DNA of 64,000 bases from Pedobacter sp. PF22-3 (GCF_026239555.1 NZ_JAPIVP010000003.1:357806-421805), one strand, 5' to 3'; counted from the stretch's first letter, positions 16,914 through 24,675 are shown. Made by a program: numbers and translations. Notes: generated by a model not told the origin, from the sequence alone.

Positions 16914-18260
16914 CTAAAAAACGCCAGTATAATTAAATGGTGTAATGGTTCTTAATTGTACTTTTATCGTTTCCGAAACCGCTAAGCCTTCAATAAATTC
17001 GGCAATACTTGCAGCATTGATTTTAGAATTTGTTCTGGTTAATTCTTTTAGGGCTTCGTAAGGGTTAGGATAGTTCTCTCTTCTTAAAACGGTTTGAATA
17101 GCCTCAGCAACAACTGCCCAGTTTTCATCTAAATCTGCATGTAAAGCTGCTTCATTTAATAAAATTTTATTTAATCCACGCAAAGTCGAATGAATGGCAA
17201 TTAATGTATGTCCAAAAGGAACACCAACGTTTCTTAGAACGGTAGAGTCTGTTAAATCTCTCTGTAAACGCGAAATTGGCAATTTAGCAGCAAAAAATTC
17301 GAAAAGTGCATTTGCAATTCCTGCATTTCCTTCTGCATTTTCAAAATCGATCGGGTTAACTTTATGGGGCATTGCCGATGAACCGATCTCTCCGGCTTTA
17401 ATCTTTTGTTTAAAATAGTTTTTGGAAATATAAGTCCAGATATCTCTGTCCAAATCAATGATGATATTGTTGATTCGTTTTAATGCATCACATTGTGCTG
17501 CAAACTGATCGTAATGCTCAATCTGTGTAGTGTGTTGTGCACGCGATAAACCTAATGTTTCATTTACAAATTGATTTGAAAAATCAACCCAGTTTACTTG
17601 AGGGTAAGCAATGTGGTGCGCGTTGAAATTACCGGTAGCACCACCGAATTTAGCACTGTTTGGGATATTTTTTAAGCTTTCTACCTGGATAGCTAAACGT
17701 TCAGCGAAAACCAAAAATTCTTTGCCTAACTTGGTTGGAGAGGCCGGCTGTCCGTGCGTATGTGCCAACATCGGAATATCTTTCCATTCTGTTGCCAGTG
17801 CATTTATTTTTTCGATTAAAGAATCAATAGCCGGATAATAACTTTCGTTTAATGCCAGTTTAATGGAATAAGGGATGGCCGTATTATTGATGTCCTGGGA
17901 AGTTAAACCAAAATGGATAAACTCTTTATAGTCTTGAAGCGATAAAGTATCAAATTTATTTTTGATAAAATATTCTACCGCTTTAACATCGTGATTGGTT
18001 ACTTTTTCAGTTTCTTTAATTTCTAAAGCATTGGCCTCTGAGAAATTTTCATGTATTTTGCGTAATTCAGCATAAAGATTTCGATCAAAATTTGCTAAGC
18101 CTGGCAAGTTGATTTCGCAAAGCGCGATAAAATATTCGATTTCTACAAAAACACGGTATTTGATTAAGGCTTCTTCAGAAAAGTAAGCGGCTAAACCTTC
18201 TGTAGTTTTTCTGTAACGGCCATCAACAGGTGAAATAGCTTGTAGTGATGTTAAATTCAT
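16914..18260 (-). CDS. purB: Adenylosuccinate lyase PurB
   Basis: The 448-residue enzyme catalyses two fumarate-releasing steps of purine synthesis, on SAICAR and adenylosuccinate. The fumarase/aspartase superfamily signature reads SSAMPHKVNPIDFENAEGN around residue 290. The catalytic His regions are visible as THGQPASPTKLGKE and TTQIEHYDQ. The N-terminus LTSLQAISPVDGRY and the length match the E. coli PurB type. A TAAATTTG box lies about 25 bases upstream of the start on the same strand (18283-18290). Confidence 0.95.
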   Translation of the reverse strand: MNLTSLQAISPVDGRYRKTTEGLAAYFSEEALIKYRVFVEIEYFIALCEINLPGLANFDRNLYAELRKIHENFSEANALEIKETEKVTNHDVKAVEYFIKNKFDTLSLQDYKEFIHFGLTSQDINNTAIPYSIKLALNESYYPAIDSLIEKINALATEWKDIPMLAHTHGQPASPTKLGKEFLVFAERLAIQVESLKNIPNSAKFGGATGNFNAHHIAYPQVNWVDFSNQFVNETLGLSRAQHTTQIEHYDQFAAQCDALKRINNIIIDLDRDIWTYISKNYFKQKIKAGEIGSSAMPHKVNPIDFENAEGNAGIANALFEFFAAKLPISRLQRDLTDSTVLRNVGVPFGHTLIAIHSTLRGLNKILLNEAALHADLDENWAVVAEAIQTVLRRENYPNPYEALKELTRTNSKINAASIAEFIEGLAVSETIKVQLRTITPFNYTGVF

Positions 18261-18370
18261 TATGCGGATTATATTTTTGCCGCAAATTTACTACAATTGA
18301 TGGATTTTAAGGCCTTGATGTCTAAAATAAAAAGAGGCTGTATTATGAATTGTGATTATACTACTAATTT

Positions 18371-18553
18371 TCACGTTGAGTTCAGCTTGTACTGCGCCTG
18401 ACGAAGTATCGAAGCGCTTTTAAACATTTTAGAGATCTTTCGACTGCTTGTTCCGAAACTTCGGGAAGCTACCATTGACAGAATCCACTTTGCGGTCGTC
18501 ATCCGATAGTTATCGGATCTCGCGCATGCGGAAACAGCGAATTGCTCAAGCAA
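18371..18553. repeat. Repeat-derived intergenic segment with CCGATAG palindrome (family D)
   Basis: The gap between purB and the lipoprotein cluster contains repeat-like words (CACGTTGAGTTCAGC, GACGAAGTATCGAAG, AGATCTTTCGACTGC). It also holds the palindrome ATCCGATAGTTATCGGAT at 18501-18518. Copies of this palindrome recur at 38662, 39272 and 44196. Open frames across it are not convincing genes. Confidence 0.55.
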
Positions 18554-18710
18554 GCTAATCTTAAAATTATCGGTGGTGTATCTTATCAGTTGTATCTTTA
18601 AAAGCTAGTGCCCACAACTGGAGAGCCAATTTTAGTTGAATCTATTCAGCTATGTTTTAATGTTATTTAATCACTTATTTATACAAAAATTAACCTGTTT
18701 TTCTTAAAAG

Positions 18711-18745
18711 CAAAAGGGTCGCGATTTATGTTCGCGACCCTTTTG
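18711..18745 (-). terminator. Strong terminator of lipoprotein gene 1
   Basis: A perfect 14-bp inverted repeat, CAAAAGGGTCGCGA against TCGCGACCCTTTTG with a 7-base loop, sits 19 bases past the stop codon of the gene at 18765. Confidence 0.85.
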
Positions 18746-18764
18746 CTATAATTAGTTAATTAAA

Positions 18765-18986
18765 CTAGTGTTTAACTTCGGTTTTTTCTGTTGTAGCTTT
18801 AACAGAAGTGTCTTTTACGGTAGAATCTTTTACTACTGTATCAACTTTAGTTGTATCCGTAATAATTGTAGAAGAATCTGTAACTGTTGTGTCGGCGCCA
18901 TCTGCTTTTTTAGTTGAACCACCACAAGCAGCAACTGTTAGCGATAGGGTTAGGGCTAAAAAGCCTAATTTGAATGCATTTTTCAT
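18765..18986 (-). CDS. Small Thr/Asp-rich lipoprotein, tandem copy 1
   Basis: The 73-residue precursor has a basic N-terminus (MKNAFKLGF), a hydrophobic core and a lipobox VAAC with Cys21. The mature 50 or so residues are low-complexity Thr, Ser, Asp, Lys and Val (DTTVTDSSTIITDTT, VVKDSTVKDTSVK), ending EKTEVKH, and are probably extended and disordered. Two close paralogues follow upstream at 19120 and 19487. This copy differs most, with CGGSTKKADG where the others have CNSEKKAEG. It has its own promoter-like site and terminator. The function is unknown; it is probably an envelope stress-response lipoprotein. Confidence 0.85.
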   Translation of the reverse strand: MKNAFKLGFLALTLSLTVAACGGSTKKADGADTTVTDSSTIITDTTKVDTVVKDSTVKDTSVKATTEKTEVKH

Positions 18987-19018
18987 TTTGGTATCTGTTT
19001 TAGGGGTTAAAGTATACC

Positions 19019-19047
19019 ATTAATACCAAAAATTTAAAAAGGTAACC
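19019..19047 (-). promoter_or_regulatory. Shared ECF-type promoter motif, lipoprotein gene 1
   Basis: On the minus strand GGTTACC (19041-19047) is followed after exactly 16 bases by ATTAAT (19019-19024), about 33 bases before the start codon. The same pair precedes the two paralogous genes and the ECF sigma gene. Confidence 0.7.
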
Positions 19048-19066
19048 TTATTGGTTTTGCAAAAAT

Positions 19067-19105
19067 AAAAAAGCCTTTGAAAAATGAATTTCAAAGGCTT
19101 TTTTT
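19067..19105 (-). terminator. Terminator of lipoprotein gene 2
   Basis: The inverted repeat AAAAAAGCCTTTGAAA / TTTCAAAGGCTTTTTT, with a 6-base loop, lies 15 bases past the stop codon of the gene at 19120. Confidence 0.85.
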
Positions 19106-19119
19106 ATCAGTAAGTTAGA

Positions 19120-19338
19120 CTAGTGTTTAACTTCTGTTTTTTCTGTAGTAGTTTTTACAGCTGTATCTTTTACTGTAGAATCTTTAACTACTGTATCTTT
19201 TTTAGTAGTATCAGTAACGATAGTAGAAGAATCAGTAGCTGTAGTATCAGTACCTTCTGCTTTTTTCTCTGAGTTACAAGCAACAACTGATAAAGATAAA
19301 GCTAAAGCTAAGAAGCCTAATTTGAATGCATTTTTCAT
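19120..19338 (-). CDS. Small Thr/Asp-rich lipoprotein, tandem copy 2
   Basis: The 72-residue precursor has lipobox SVVAC with Cys21 and a mature chain CNSEKKAEGTDTT followed by Thr/Asp/Ser/Lys repeats to EKTEVKH. It is nearly identical to the copy at 19487 (differences such as GTDTTATD against GADTTLTD) and less so to the copy at 18765. Each copy has a separate promoter-like motif and terminator, so the three are monocistronic tandem duplicates rather than one operon. Unknown function; no enzymatic motif is present. Confidence 0.87.
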   Translation of the reverse strand: MKNAFKLGFLALALSLSVVACNSEKKAEGTDTTATDSSTIVTDTTKKDTVVKDSTVKDTAVKTTTEKTEVKH

Positions 19339-19373
19339 TTTTGAGTATTTTTAAGTAATTAATTAATTTACCT

Positions 19374-19403
19374 GTTAATACCACATATTTAAAAAGGTAA
19401 CCC
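19374..19403 (-). promoter_or_regulatory. Shared ECF-type promoter motif, lipoprotein gene 2
   Basis: GGGTTACC (19396-19403, minus strand) and ATTAAC (19374-19379) are separated by 16 bases, about 36 bases upstream of the start codon. Confidence 0.7.
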
Positions 19404-19431
19404 AAAAAAAATAAAAAAAATGAATAAAAAT

Positions 19432-19468
19432 AAAAAAGCGCTTTAAAGTTAACTTCAAGGCGCTTTTT
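19432..19468 (-). terminator. Terminator of lipoprotein gene 3
   Basis: AAAAAAGCGC and GGCGCTTTTTT pair across a loop containing a further imperfect stem, just past the stop codon of the gene at 19487. Confidence 0.8.
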
Positions 19469-19486
19469 TATATGGTAAAAGTTAGA

Positions 19487-19705
19487 CTAGTGTTTAACTT
19501 CAGTTTTTTCTGTAGTAGTTTTTACAGTTGTATCTTTTACTGTAGAATCTTTTACTGAAGTATCTTTTGCAGTAGTATCAGTAACGATAGTTGAAGAATC
19601 TGTTAAAGTAGTATCAGCACCTTCAGCTTTTTTTTCTGAGTTACAAGCAACAACTGATAAAGATAAAGCTAAAGCTAAAAAGCCTAATTTGAATGCATTT
19701 TTCAT
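19487..19705 (-). CDS. Small Thr/Asp-rich lipoprotein, tandem copy 3
   Basis: The 72-residue lipoprotein precursor (Cys21 lipobox, mature CNSEKKAEGADTT, C-terminus TTEKTEVKH) is the copy closest to the divergent ECF sigma gene. The signal peptide is identical to that of the copy at 19120. The mature part is a series of short T/D/S/K/V words such as DTTAKDTSVKDSTVKDTTVK, which suggests expansion by slippage of a 4-6 residue unit. Function unknown. Confidence 0.87.
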   Translation of the reverse strand: MKNAFKLGFLALALSLSVVACNSEKKAEGADTTLTDSSTIVTDTTAKDTSVKDSTVKDTTVKTTTEKTEVKH

Positions 19706-19734
19706 TTTTGAATTTTTTTAGTAATTAATTTCTT

Positions 19735-19764
19735 ATTAATGCCGCAAAGGTAAAAAGGTAACCC
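19735..19764 (-). promoter_or_regulatory. Shared ECF-type promoter motif, lipoprotein gene 3
   Basis: GGGTTACC (19757-19764, minus strand) and ATTAAT (19735-19740) are separated by 16 bases, about 30 bases upstream of the start codon. A TACCTTTG box lies between them, so housekeeping sigma could also read this site. Confidence 0.7.
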
Positions 19765-19806
19765 GAAAATTTACAGAAAAGTTAAAATATTTTTTTTTGG
19801 ATATTT

Positions 19807-19836
19807 GGGTTACCGTTTGCCTGATGTTTGTATTAA
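19807..19836 (+). promoter_or_regulatory. Shared ECF-type promoter motif upstream of the sigma gene, site 1
   Basis: GGGTTACC (19807-19814) is followed by TATTAA (19831-19836). Counting to ATTAA the spacing is 17 bases, against 16 at the other sites. A start about 7 bases further down would give a leader of roughly 65 bases before the GTG start. Confidence 0.65.
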
Positions 19837-19875
19837 GCAATAATAGTGGCTATCAATATTTTTTTGTCTAATATT

Positions 19876-19905
19876 GGGTTACTATTTACAGAAAAATGTA
19901 TTAAC
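19876..19905 (+). promoter_or_regulatory. Shared ECF-type promoter motif upstream of the sigma gene, site 2
   Basis: GGGTTACT (19876-19883) and ATTAAC (19900-19905) are 16 bases apart and end just before the GTG start codon. If used as a promoter it would give an essentially leaderless message; it may instead bind sigma as a second or regulatory site. Confidence 0.5.
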
Positions 19906-19907
19906 TA

Positions 19908-20474
19908 GTGAATAACAGTTTAAAGAGTTCAGTTCCAACAGATAGAGAGGTTATTTTAGGTATCCTAAATAACTCAGAAGATACACTTAACAAGTTATAC
20001 AAAGCTTATTATGCAATGGTTTTGCAATTTATCCTAAACAACAACGGTGATGAAGATGATGCAAAAGATGTTTATCAGGAAGGCATAATTATTTTATATA
20101 ACAAAATTAAGGCGGGTAATTTTGAGCTCAGCAGCAAGCTGAAAACCTATATTTATTCAGTTTGCAGGCGCATTTGGCTGAAAAAACTCAGCTTAAACAG
20201 TAAAAAGACCGGTAGTATTACCGATTATGAAGATGTTTTCGCTGTTGAGGAGGATGTAGAAAACCACGAAGAGAAAGACGCCTCTTTTGTAAAAATGCAG
20301 TCGGCGCTTGATCATCTGGGCGAACCTTGTAAAACCATTATTCAGGATTTTTATATCCACAATTTATCCATGCAGGATATCTGCGAAAAGTTTGGTTATA
20401 CCAATACCGATAACGCAAAAACGCAGAAATATAAATGCCTGCAAAGGTTAAAGAAAATATTTTTTCAACCATAA
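19908..20474 (+). CDS. ECF-type RNA polymerase sigma factor
   Basis: The 188-residue protein has sigma region 2 (about residues 28-95: LYKAYYAMVLQFI, DAKDVYQEGIIILYNKI, LKTYIYSVCRRIWLKKL) and region 4 (about residues 130-185: LGEPCKTIIQDFY, LSMQDICEKFGYTN, KCLQRLKKIF). It starts at a GTG; no in-frame ATG exists before region 2. The next gene, an anti-sigma-like membrane protease, begins 6 bases after the stop. Two copies of the GGTTAC/ATTAA motif lie upstream, and three more precede the divergent lipoprotein genes, so it probably drives its own operon and those genes. Confidence 0.9.
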   Translation: MNNSLKSSVPTDREVILGILNNSEDTLNKLYKAYYAMVLQFILNNNGDEDDAKDVYQEGIIILYNKIKAGNFELSSKLKTYIYSVCRRIWLKKLSLNSKKTGSITDYEDVFAVEEDVENHEEKDASFVKMQSALDHLGEPCKTIIQDFYIHNLSMQDICEKFGYTNTDNAKTQKYKCLQRLKKIFFQP

Positions 20475-20480
20475 TTTGAA

Positions 20481-21575
20481 ATGAGAAACGATTTGGAGTT
20501 AGATGCAATTATTGAAGATTATCTGTTAGGTAAACTTAATGCACAGGAAATGGAAGCTTTTGAACAGTTGCGTCTTAGCGATGCTACAGTTGATCATAAA
20601 GTAGTTTCGCATAAGTTCTTTTTAGCTTCTATGGATACATTTGCAGAACAGTTACGCTTAAAAGAACAGTTAAGTCAGATCCATACAGAAATTGATGTGG
20701 AAGGCTTGGCTGCTACACTTAGGCCACATCCTTCACGTGTGGTGCAATTGTGGCGGAAACACAAATCTGCCATTGCGGTTGCCGCATCTTTTGTTGTACT
20801 TTCTTTGGTTTCTATCTATTCTATTCAGCATAGCACACAACAAGCCGAGCGCTACAGACAGTTGAGCAATAAAGTAAATAATGCCATTAAAACTCAAAAT
20901 AGCCTGATCAGAAATATAAAGCATAATAACACTACTTCTGATAAGCCAAATAATCAAAATAGTTTTGGAGGTACGGGGTTTGCCATTTCTACAAATGGTT
21001 ACATCTTAACCAACCTGCATATTATTAATGGTGCAGATTCTTTATATGTGCAAAACAGTAAAGGAGAATCTTTTAAAGTAAAATCGGTTTACACGGATCC
21101 TCAAAATGATATTGCTATTCTTAAAATAAGCGATAAACATTTCAGTAACTTATCTTCTATTCCTTATACCATTAAAAGAAATACCAGTAATATTGGTGAA
21201 ATTGTATATACTTTAGGTTATCCGAAAGATGATGCGGTGCTGGGAGAAGGTTACGTAAGTTCGAAAAATGGTTTTGTAGGAGATACTACTCAGTATCAGG
21301 TAGCCATTTCGGTTAATCCAGGTAATAGTGGTGGTCCGGTTTTAGATAATAACGGAAATTTAGTTGGTATTATTAGCGGCAAGCCAGACCAGACTGAAGG
21401 TGCAGCCTTTGCTATCAAATCAAAATATATTTTAGAGGCCATGAGGGCTATCCCTCAGGATTCGCTGGGTGCAAATAAACTTTCTACCAACAAAAAAAGT
21501 TTGTTGTCTGGTTTAAAACGAACCAAACAGATTGAGAAAATACAAGATTATGTATTTATGATTAAAGCATATTAA
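20481..21575 (+). CDS. Anti-sigma-like region fused to membrane-anchored trypsin-like (S1C) protease
   Basis: The 364-residue protein starts with a cytoplasmic stretch of about 90 residues. IEDYLLGKLNAQEMEAFEQL in it matches the start of many Bacteroidota anti-sigma factors. One membrane helix follows (about 96-115, SAIAVAASFVVLSLVSIYSI), then a chymotrypsin-fold protease with His180 (LTNLHIINGAD), Asp210 (QNDIAILKI) and Ser283 (NPGNSGGPVL). No PDZ domain follows, unlike DegP/DegS. The layout places the protease in the periplasm and the sigma-binding part in the cytoplasm, on one chain. It is probably cotranscribed with the sigma gene 6 bases upstream. The anti-sigma role of the N-terminus is inferred from similarity and position. 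Confidence 0.85.
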   Translation: MRNDLELDAIIEDYLLGKLNAQEMEAFEQLRLSDATVDHKVVSHKFFLASMDTFAEQLRLKEQLSQIHTEIDVEGLAATLRPHPSRVVQLWRKHKSAIAVAASFVVLSLVSIYSIQHSTQQAERYRQLSNKVNNAIKTQNSLIRNIKHNNTTSDKPNNQNSFGGTGFAISTNGYILTNLHIINGADSLYVQNSKGESFKVKSVYTDPQNDIAILKISDKHFSNLSSIPYTIKRNTSNIGEIVYTLGYPKDDAVLGEGYVSSKNGFVGDTTQYQVAISVNPGNSGGPVLDNNGNLVGIISGKPDQTEGAAFAIKSKYILEAMRAIPQDSLGANKLSTNKKSLLSGLKRTKQIEKIQDYVFMIKAY

Positions 21576-21605
21576 AAATAATACCCCAAACAAATTAATA
21601 TTTAA

Positions 21606-21637
21606 GCCCTGTAGATTATCTCTTCAGGGTTTTTTAT
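21606..21637 (+). terminator. Terminator of the sigma-protease operon
   Basis: CCCTG and CAGGG pair across a 13-base loop and are followed by TTTTTT, about 30 bases after the protease stop codon. Confidence 0.7.
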
Positions 21638-21699
21638 TGGAATTGTAATTTGGAGGTCTTAAATTAATATAAAATCTATGTATTTACTATGGTATTGTT

Positions 21700-21707
21700 T
21701 AGATTTG
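21700..21707 (+). promoter_or_regulatory. Candidate -7 box (TAnnTTTG) of the peroxiredoxin gene
   Basis: TAGATTTG matches the housekeeping consensus and lies 28 bases before the start codon of the peroxiredoxin gene. Confidence 0.45.
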
Positions 21708-21735
21708 TTATAGTCAAAATTAAATTAATAATATC

Positions 21736-22371
21736 ATGAGTATAAGATTAGGCGATACCGCACCGAATTTCAAGGCCGATACATCCATTGGCGAAATAGA
21801 TTTTTATGATTATTTAGGCGATAGCTGGGGAGTGCTTTTTTCTCACCCGGCAGATTATACGCCAGTTTGTACTACTGAACTTGGTAGAACTGCAGCATTG
21901 AAAGACGAGTTTGAGAAAAGAAATGTTAAAGTTTTAGCTCTAAGTGTTGATTCTGCCGATTCGCACAAAGGATGGATCAATGATATCAACGAAACGCAAA
22001 ATACCACTGTCGAATTTCCGATCATTGCCGATCCGGATAAAACAGTAGCTAATCTTTATGACATGATCCACCCGAATGCTTCTGAAACATTAACGGTGAG
22101 ATCATTGTTCGTCATCAGTCCAGATAAAAAAGTGAAATTGATTATTACCTATCCAGCGTCTACAGGACGGAACTTTAATGAAGTATTGCGTGTGATTGAT
22201 TCTTTGCAGCTTACTGCTCATTATAGCGTAGCTACTCCGGCCGATTGGCAAGATGGAGAAGACGTAATTGTTGTAAACAGTATCAAAACTGAAGATATCC
22301 CTGCTAAGTTTCCGAAAGGACATCAGGTTATTAAACCCTATTTACGTACAACACCCCAGCCAAATAAATAA
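21736..22371 (+). CDS. 1-Cys (Prx6-type) peroxiredoxin
   Basis: The 211-residue cytoplasmic enzyme reduces hydrogen peroxide and organic peroxides. The peroxidatic centre is SHPADYTPVCTTELG with Cys45, and Cys45 is the only cysteine in the chain, so it must be recycled by an external thiol. The long C-terminal extension (about residues 150-211, IDSLQLTAHYSVATPADWQ) is typical of the Prx6 subfamily. It is a single gene downstream of the sigma-protease operon but separated from it by a terminator and its own promoter-like box. Confidence 0.93.
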   Translation: MSIRLGDTAPNFKADTSIGEIDFYDYLGDSWGVLFSHPADYTPVCTTELGRTAALKDEFEKRNVKVLALSVDSADSHKGWINDINETQNTTVEFPIIADPDKTVANLYDMIHPNASETLTVRSLFVISPDKKVKLIITYPASTGRNFNEVLRVIDSLQLTAHYSVATPADWQDGEDVIVVNSIKTEDIPAKFPKGHQVIKPYLRTTPQPNK

Positions 22372-22572
22372 TTCGATTTTTAGTAACGCAACATTCTTGT
22401 TGAATAGGCCAAAATCACTTGTATTAAATGTCTAAATTATTATATTTGATAGTTTTGTTTCAATATTAATGCTTAAACTGGTTGTTTTTATCTAAATTAA
22501 TACACGATTGTTTAAATTAAGTGCTGATCAAGGCGTAAAAGGTTTATTTATTTATACAATTTTTATTTTTTT

Positions 22573-22770
22573 ATGGCAACCGGAAAAGTTAAATGGTTTA
22601 ATACGCAAAAAGGTTTTGGATTTATTGTGCAAGAAGACAATAAAGACATATTTGTACATTTTAAAGATGTTTTAGGTGGAATTGAAAGCTTGAAAGAAAA
22701 CGATACAGTAGAATTTGAAGTAGCTGATGGTAGAAAAGGTTTACAAGCTGTAAACGTTAAAAAAGTTTAA
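22573..22770 (+). CDS. Cold-shock protein, CspA family
   Basis: The 65-residue protein is a complete cold-shock domain with canonical RNP1 (KGFGFIV) and RNP2 (IFVHF) and the GKVKWFN start. It binds single-stranded RNA or DNA and acts as an RNA chaperone. A leader of about 200 AT-rich bases lies upstream, as is common for such genes. A degenerate relative is at 8060. Confidence 0.95.
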   Translation: MATGKVKWFNTQKGFGFIVQEDNKDIFVHFKDVLGGIESLKENDTVEFEVADGRKGLQAVNVKKV

Positions 22771-22797
22771 GCATTAATTATAATATTTCTCCAAACT

Positions 22798-22830
22798 ACC
22801 AAAAGCCTTTCATTAGAAGGGCTTTTGGTA
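22798..22830 (+). terminator. Terminator of the cspA-family gene
   Basis: ACCAAAAGCC and GGCTTTTGGT form a 10-bp stem with a short loop, 27 bases past the stop codon. No long T tract follows, but the right arm itself contains TTTT. Confidence 0.7.
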
Positions 22831-22841
22831 TTAGTTATATC

Positions 22842-23385
22842 GTCACCCTGAACTCGTTTCAGGGTCTGTTAGATAAAGTTCTTCACTACTGATTAAGATG
22901 AAAGGCTACTAATAGGATGTGAGGATCCTCACATATTTTTTTGAAAAGCAGTAGCAGTGATACTTGGGTTTCGATAGTCCCGCCATTTGCTTAATCCCGA
23001 TTGAAATCCGCTAAAGATAAAATAATACTCAAATCGGGATAACGCTGTCTGTCCGGTTTATTTTACAAACAATAGCTGTACTATCCAAGCCAGCTAAAAC
23101 CTGATCTTAGATACCGATATTTCATCAGAAGCTGGGTTGTGTGATCCTAAGTTTTTGGACCAGCTTTCCGAAAAAAATGTTTGATTTTTGTTTAATATTT
23201 TTTTTGGTAAAGATTCTTCACTGCGTTCAGAATGACAGAATCAATAGAATGGTCGTCATCTCGACCGGAGCAACGCGAAGTGGAGAGATCTGTTTAGGTA
23301 GATTTTTGCTTTGCAGACCCTTCGGGGTCTTGGCAGCGTTGCACCCGATAGCTATTGGGTTTGCTCGAAATGATGCGCGGAGACC
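22842..23385. repeat. Cluster of dispersed palindromic repeats (families A, B, C, D and F)
   Basis: This 540-base gap holds no gene but several repeats. They are a GTCACCCTGAAC/GTTTCAGGGTC hairpin (22842-22868); an inverted pair TTAATCCCGATT / AATCGGGATAA (22991-23042) resembling 38791-38840; a family A arm at 23210-23237 (CTTCACTGCGTTCAGAATGAC); a family B word at 23253-23292 (GTCATCTCGACCGGAGCAA, then AGTGGAGAGATCT) that recurs at 30154; and the palindrome CCCGATAGCTATTGGG at 23344-23359. Confidence 0.6.
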
Positions 23386-24573
23386 TTAATAATACTGTAT
23401 AATCGACGCTTTCAAAATCACATTCTCTCCATTGGTAATCTTTGTAAAAATCAAAAACTGATTCTGATCGGCTTTGATTTTATATTTTTTTACTAAATCT
23501 TCTGGTTTTGCAGGATAATTACGGACAATGACATTACCTTTTAAATTAATCTCTTTTTTAAGTTCACCAGTATTCAGTATAGATTCAATTTTAAAAATAC
23601 GGCCTGGAAAATCTGTTTTTATACCATCAGCACTAAATAATTGCGTTTGCGAATGTAATTTTAAGAGACCGTAAGTTGTACCAATTAAATTAAAAGCACC
23701 CGATTTTAATAATGCGGCATCCGGCTCATACAGATACTCACCAATGTTCAAATGGTTTGTAAAATGCACAGAAGCATTTGATGATGATCGGTAAAAAGAA
23801 AAATCCTTTTCTATCCCATTATTTAAAGTTACGGCCTTAATTTTTGTGTCGTTTTCGTAACCTTTATCTATTACCCATAAAAGTTCTTTGCATTCGTTTT
23901 TTACACTTAAAATATGAATTTCACTAACCTGCTTCAATTCTGATAAACCAGCAGAAATATCGAGTAATGGGGCCGTTTTTATGATTATGCGTGACGATTT
24001 TTCCAGTAATAGGTCTAGGTTGCCTGCAACATCGGGTGTACAATCTTTGAGCATAAAAACCTTGCCTTTTTCAGCTCTTCGTGCAGGATCTACATAAATT
24101 GTGTCAAAAATGGTTTCACTAGTTTTAATATCAGCAATGCCATCTTCTGCTTTAAATTCAATATTGGTAGCACATAAGGCCAGTGCATTATGTTGTGCTA
24201 TTGCCGACAGTTCATTATTAATTTCGCAATGCGTTACTTTTTTTACTTTTTGAGCAAAGTAATAGCTGTCAATTCCGAAACCCCCGGTAATATCAATTAA
24301 AGTATCACCTATGGCCAGTTTTGACTTGTATTTTGCCGTAATTTCAGAAGAGGTTTGTTCGATGGATAATACGGGGGGATAATAAATGTTTTTGGTATGA
24401 AACCAGGTTGGTAATTTCTTCTCTGATTTCTTTTTTGCGGTAATCTGTGTAGCTAATTCTGCAGAGCTAACGCCTTCGAACGGACTTTTTGCTAAAGCAA
24501 TCTGATTCACATCCGCATTTAAATTTGCATTGATGTAATCTTGTACAGCTTTAGCTAGAATTTTATTGTTCAT
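23386..24573 (-). CDS. Class I SAM-dependent methyltransferase with THUMP-like C-terminal domain
   Basis: The 395-residue protein has a Rossmann methyltransferase core. Motif I is seen as LIDITGGFGIDSYYFA near residue 95, the acidic motif II as VTHCEIN, and a DPARR block (YVDPARRAEKG) near motif IV. The N-terminal ~80 residues are a helical region and the C-terminal ~120 residues fit the THUMP-like domain often found with it. These features suggest an RNA or nucleotide substrate, but the target is unknown. It stands alone, followed by a repeat tract on its upstream side. Confidence 0.8.
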   Translation of the reverse strand: MNNKILAKAVQDYINANLNADVNQIALAKSPFEGVSSAELATQITAKKKSEKKLPTWFHTKNIYYPPVLSIEQTSSEITAKYKSKLAIGDTLIDITGGFGIDSYYFAQKVKKVTHCEINNELSAIAQHNALALCATNIEFKAEDGIADIKTSETIFDTIYVDPARRAEKGKVFMLKDCTPDVAGNLDLLLEKSSRIIIKTAPLLDISAGLSELKQVSEIHILSVKNECKELLWVIDKGYENDTKIKAVTLNNGIEKDFSFYRSSSNASVHFTNHLNIGEYLYEPDAALLKSGAFNLIGTTYGLLKLHSQTQLFSADGIKTDFPGRIFKIESILNTGELKKEINLKGNVIVRNYPAKPEDLVKKYKIKADQNQFLIFTKITNGENVILKASIIQYY

Positions 24574-24584
24574 TTTTTAGGGTG

Positions 24585-24675
24585 AAAGTAGCAGGTATCA
24601 AGTAGCGGGTATCAAGTACTAGGTAGCGAGTAGCAGGTATCAAGGGTAGTATCCAATCTTGATTCTTGATACTAA
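24585..24675. repeat. Stuttering AGTAGCAGGTATCAAGT repeat with an inverted end
   Basis: Four or five imperfect copies of a 17-base word built of AGTAGC and GGTATCAAG are followed by mirrored words (CTTGATACTAATTACTTGC). The single strand can fold into a long imperfect hairpin between the methyltransferase and aspartate kinase genes. Confidence 0.6.

Noticed and set aside
18371..18553. 60-codon minus-strand frame after purB
   Set aside because: It coincides with dispersed-repeat DNA, has no start context or motif, and contains the family D palindrome.
23141..23389. 82-codon plus-strand frame between cspA and the methyltransferase
   Set aside because: Its translation crosses three dispersed repeats (families A, B and D), which is better explained as repeat DNA.
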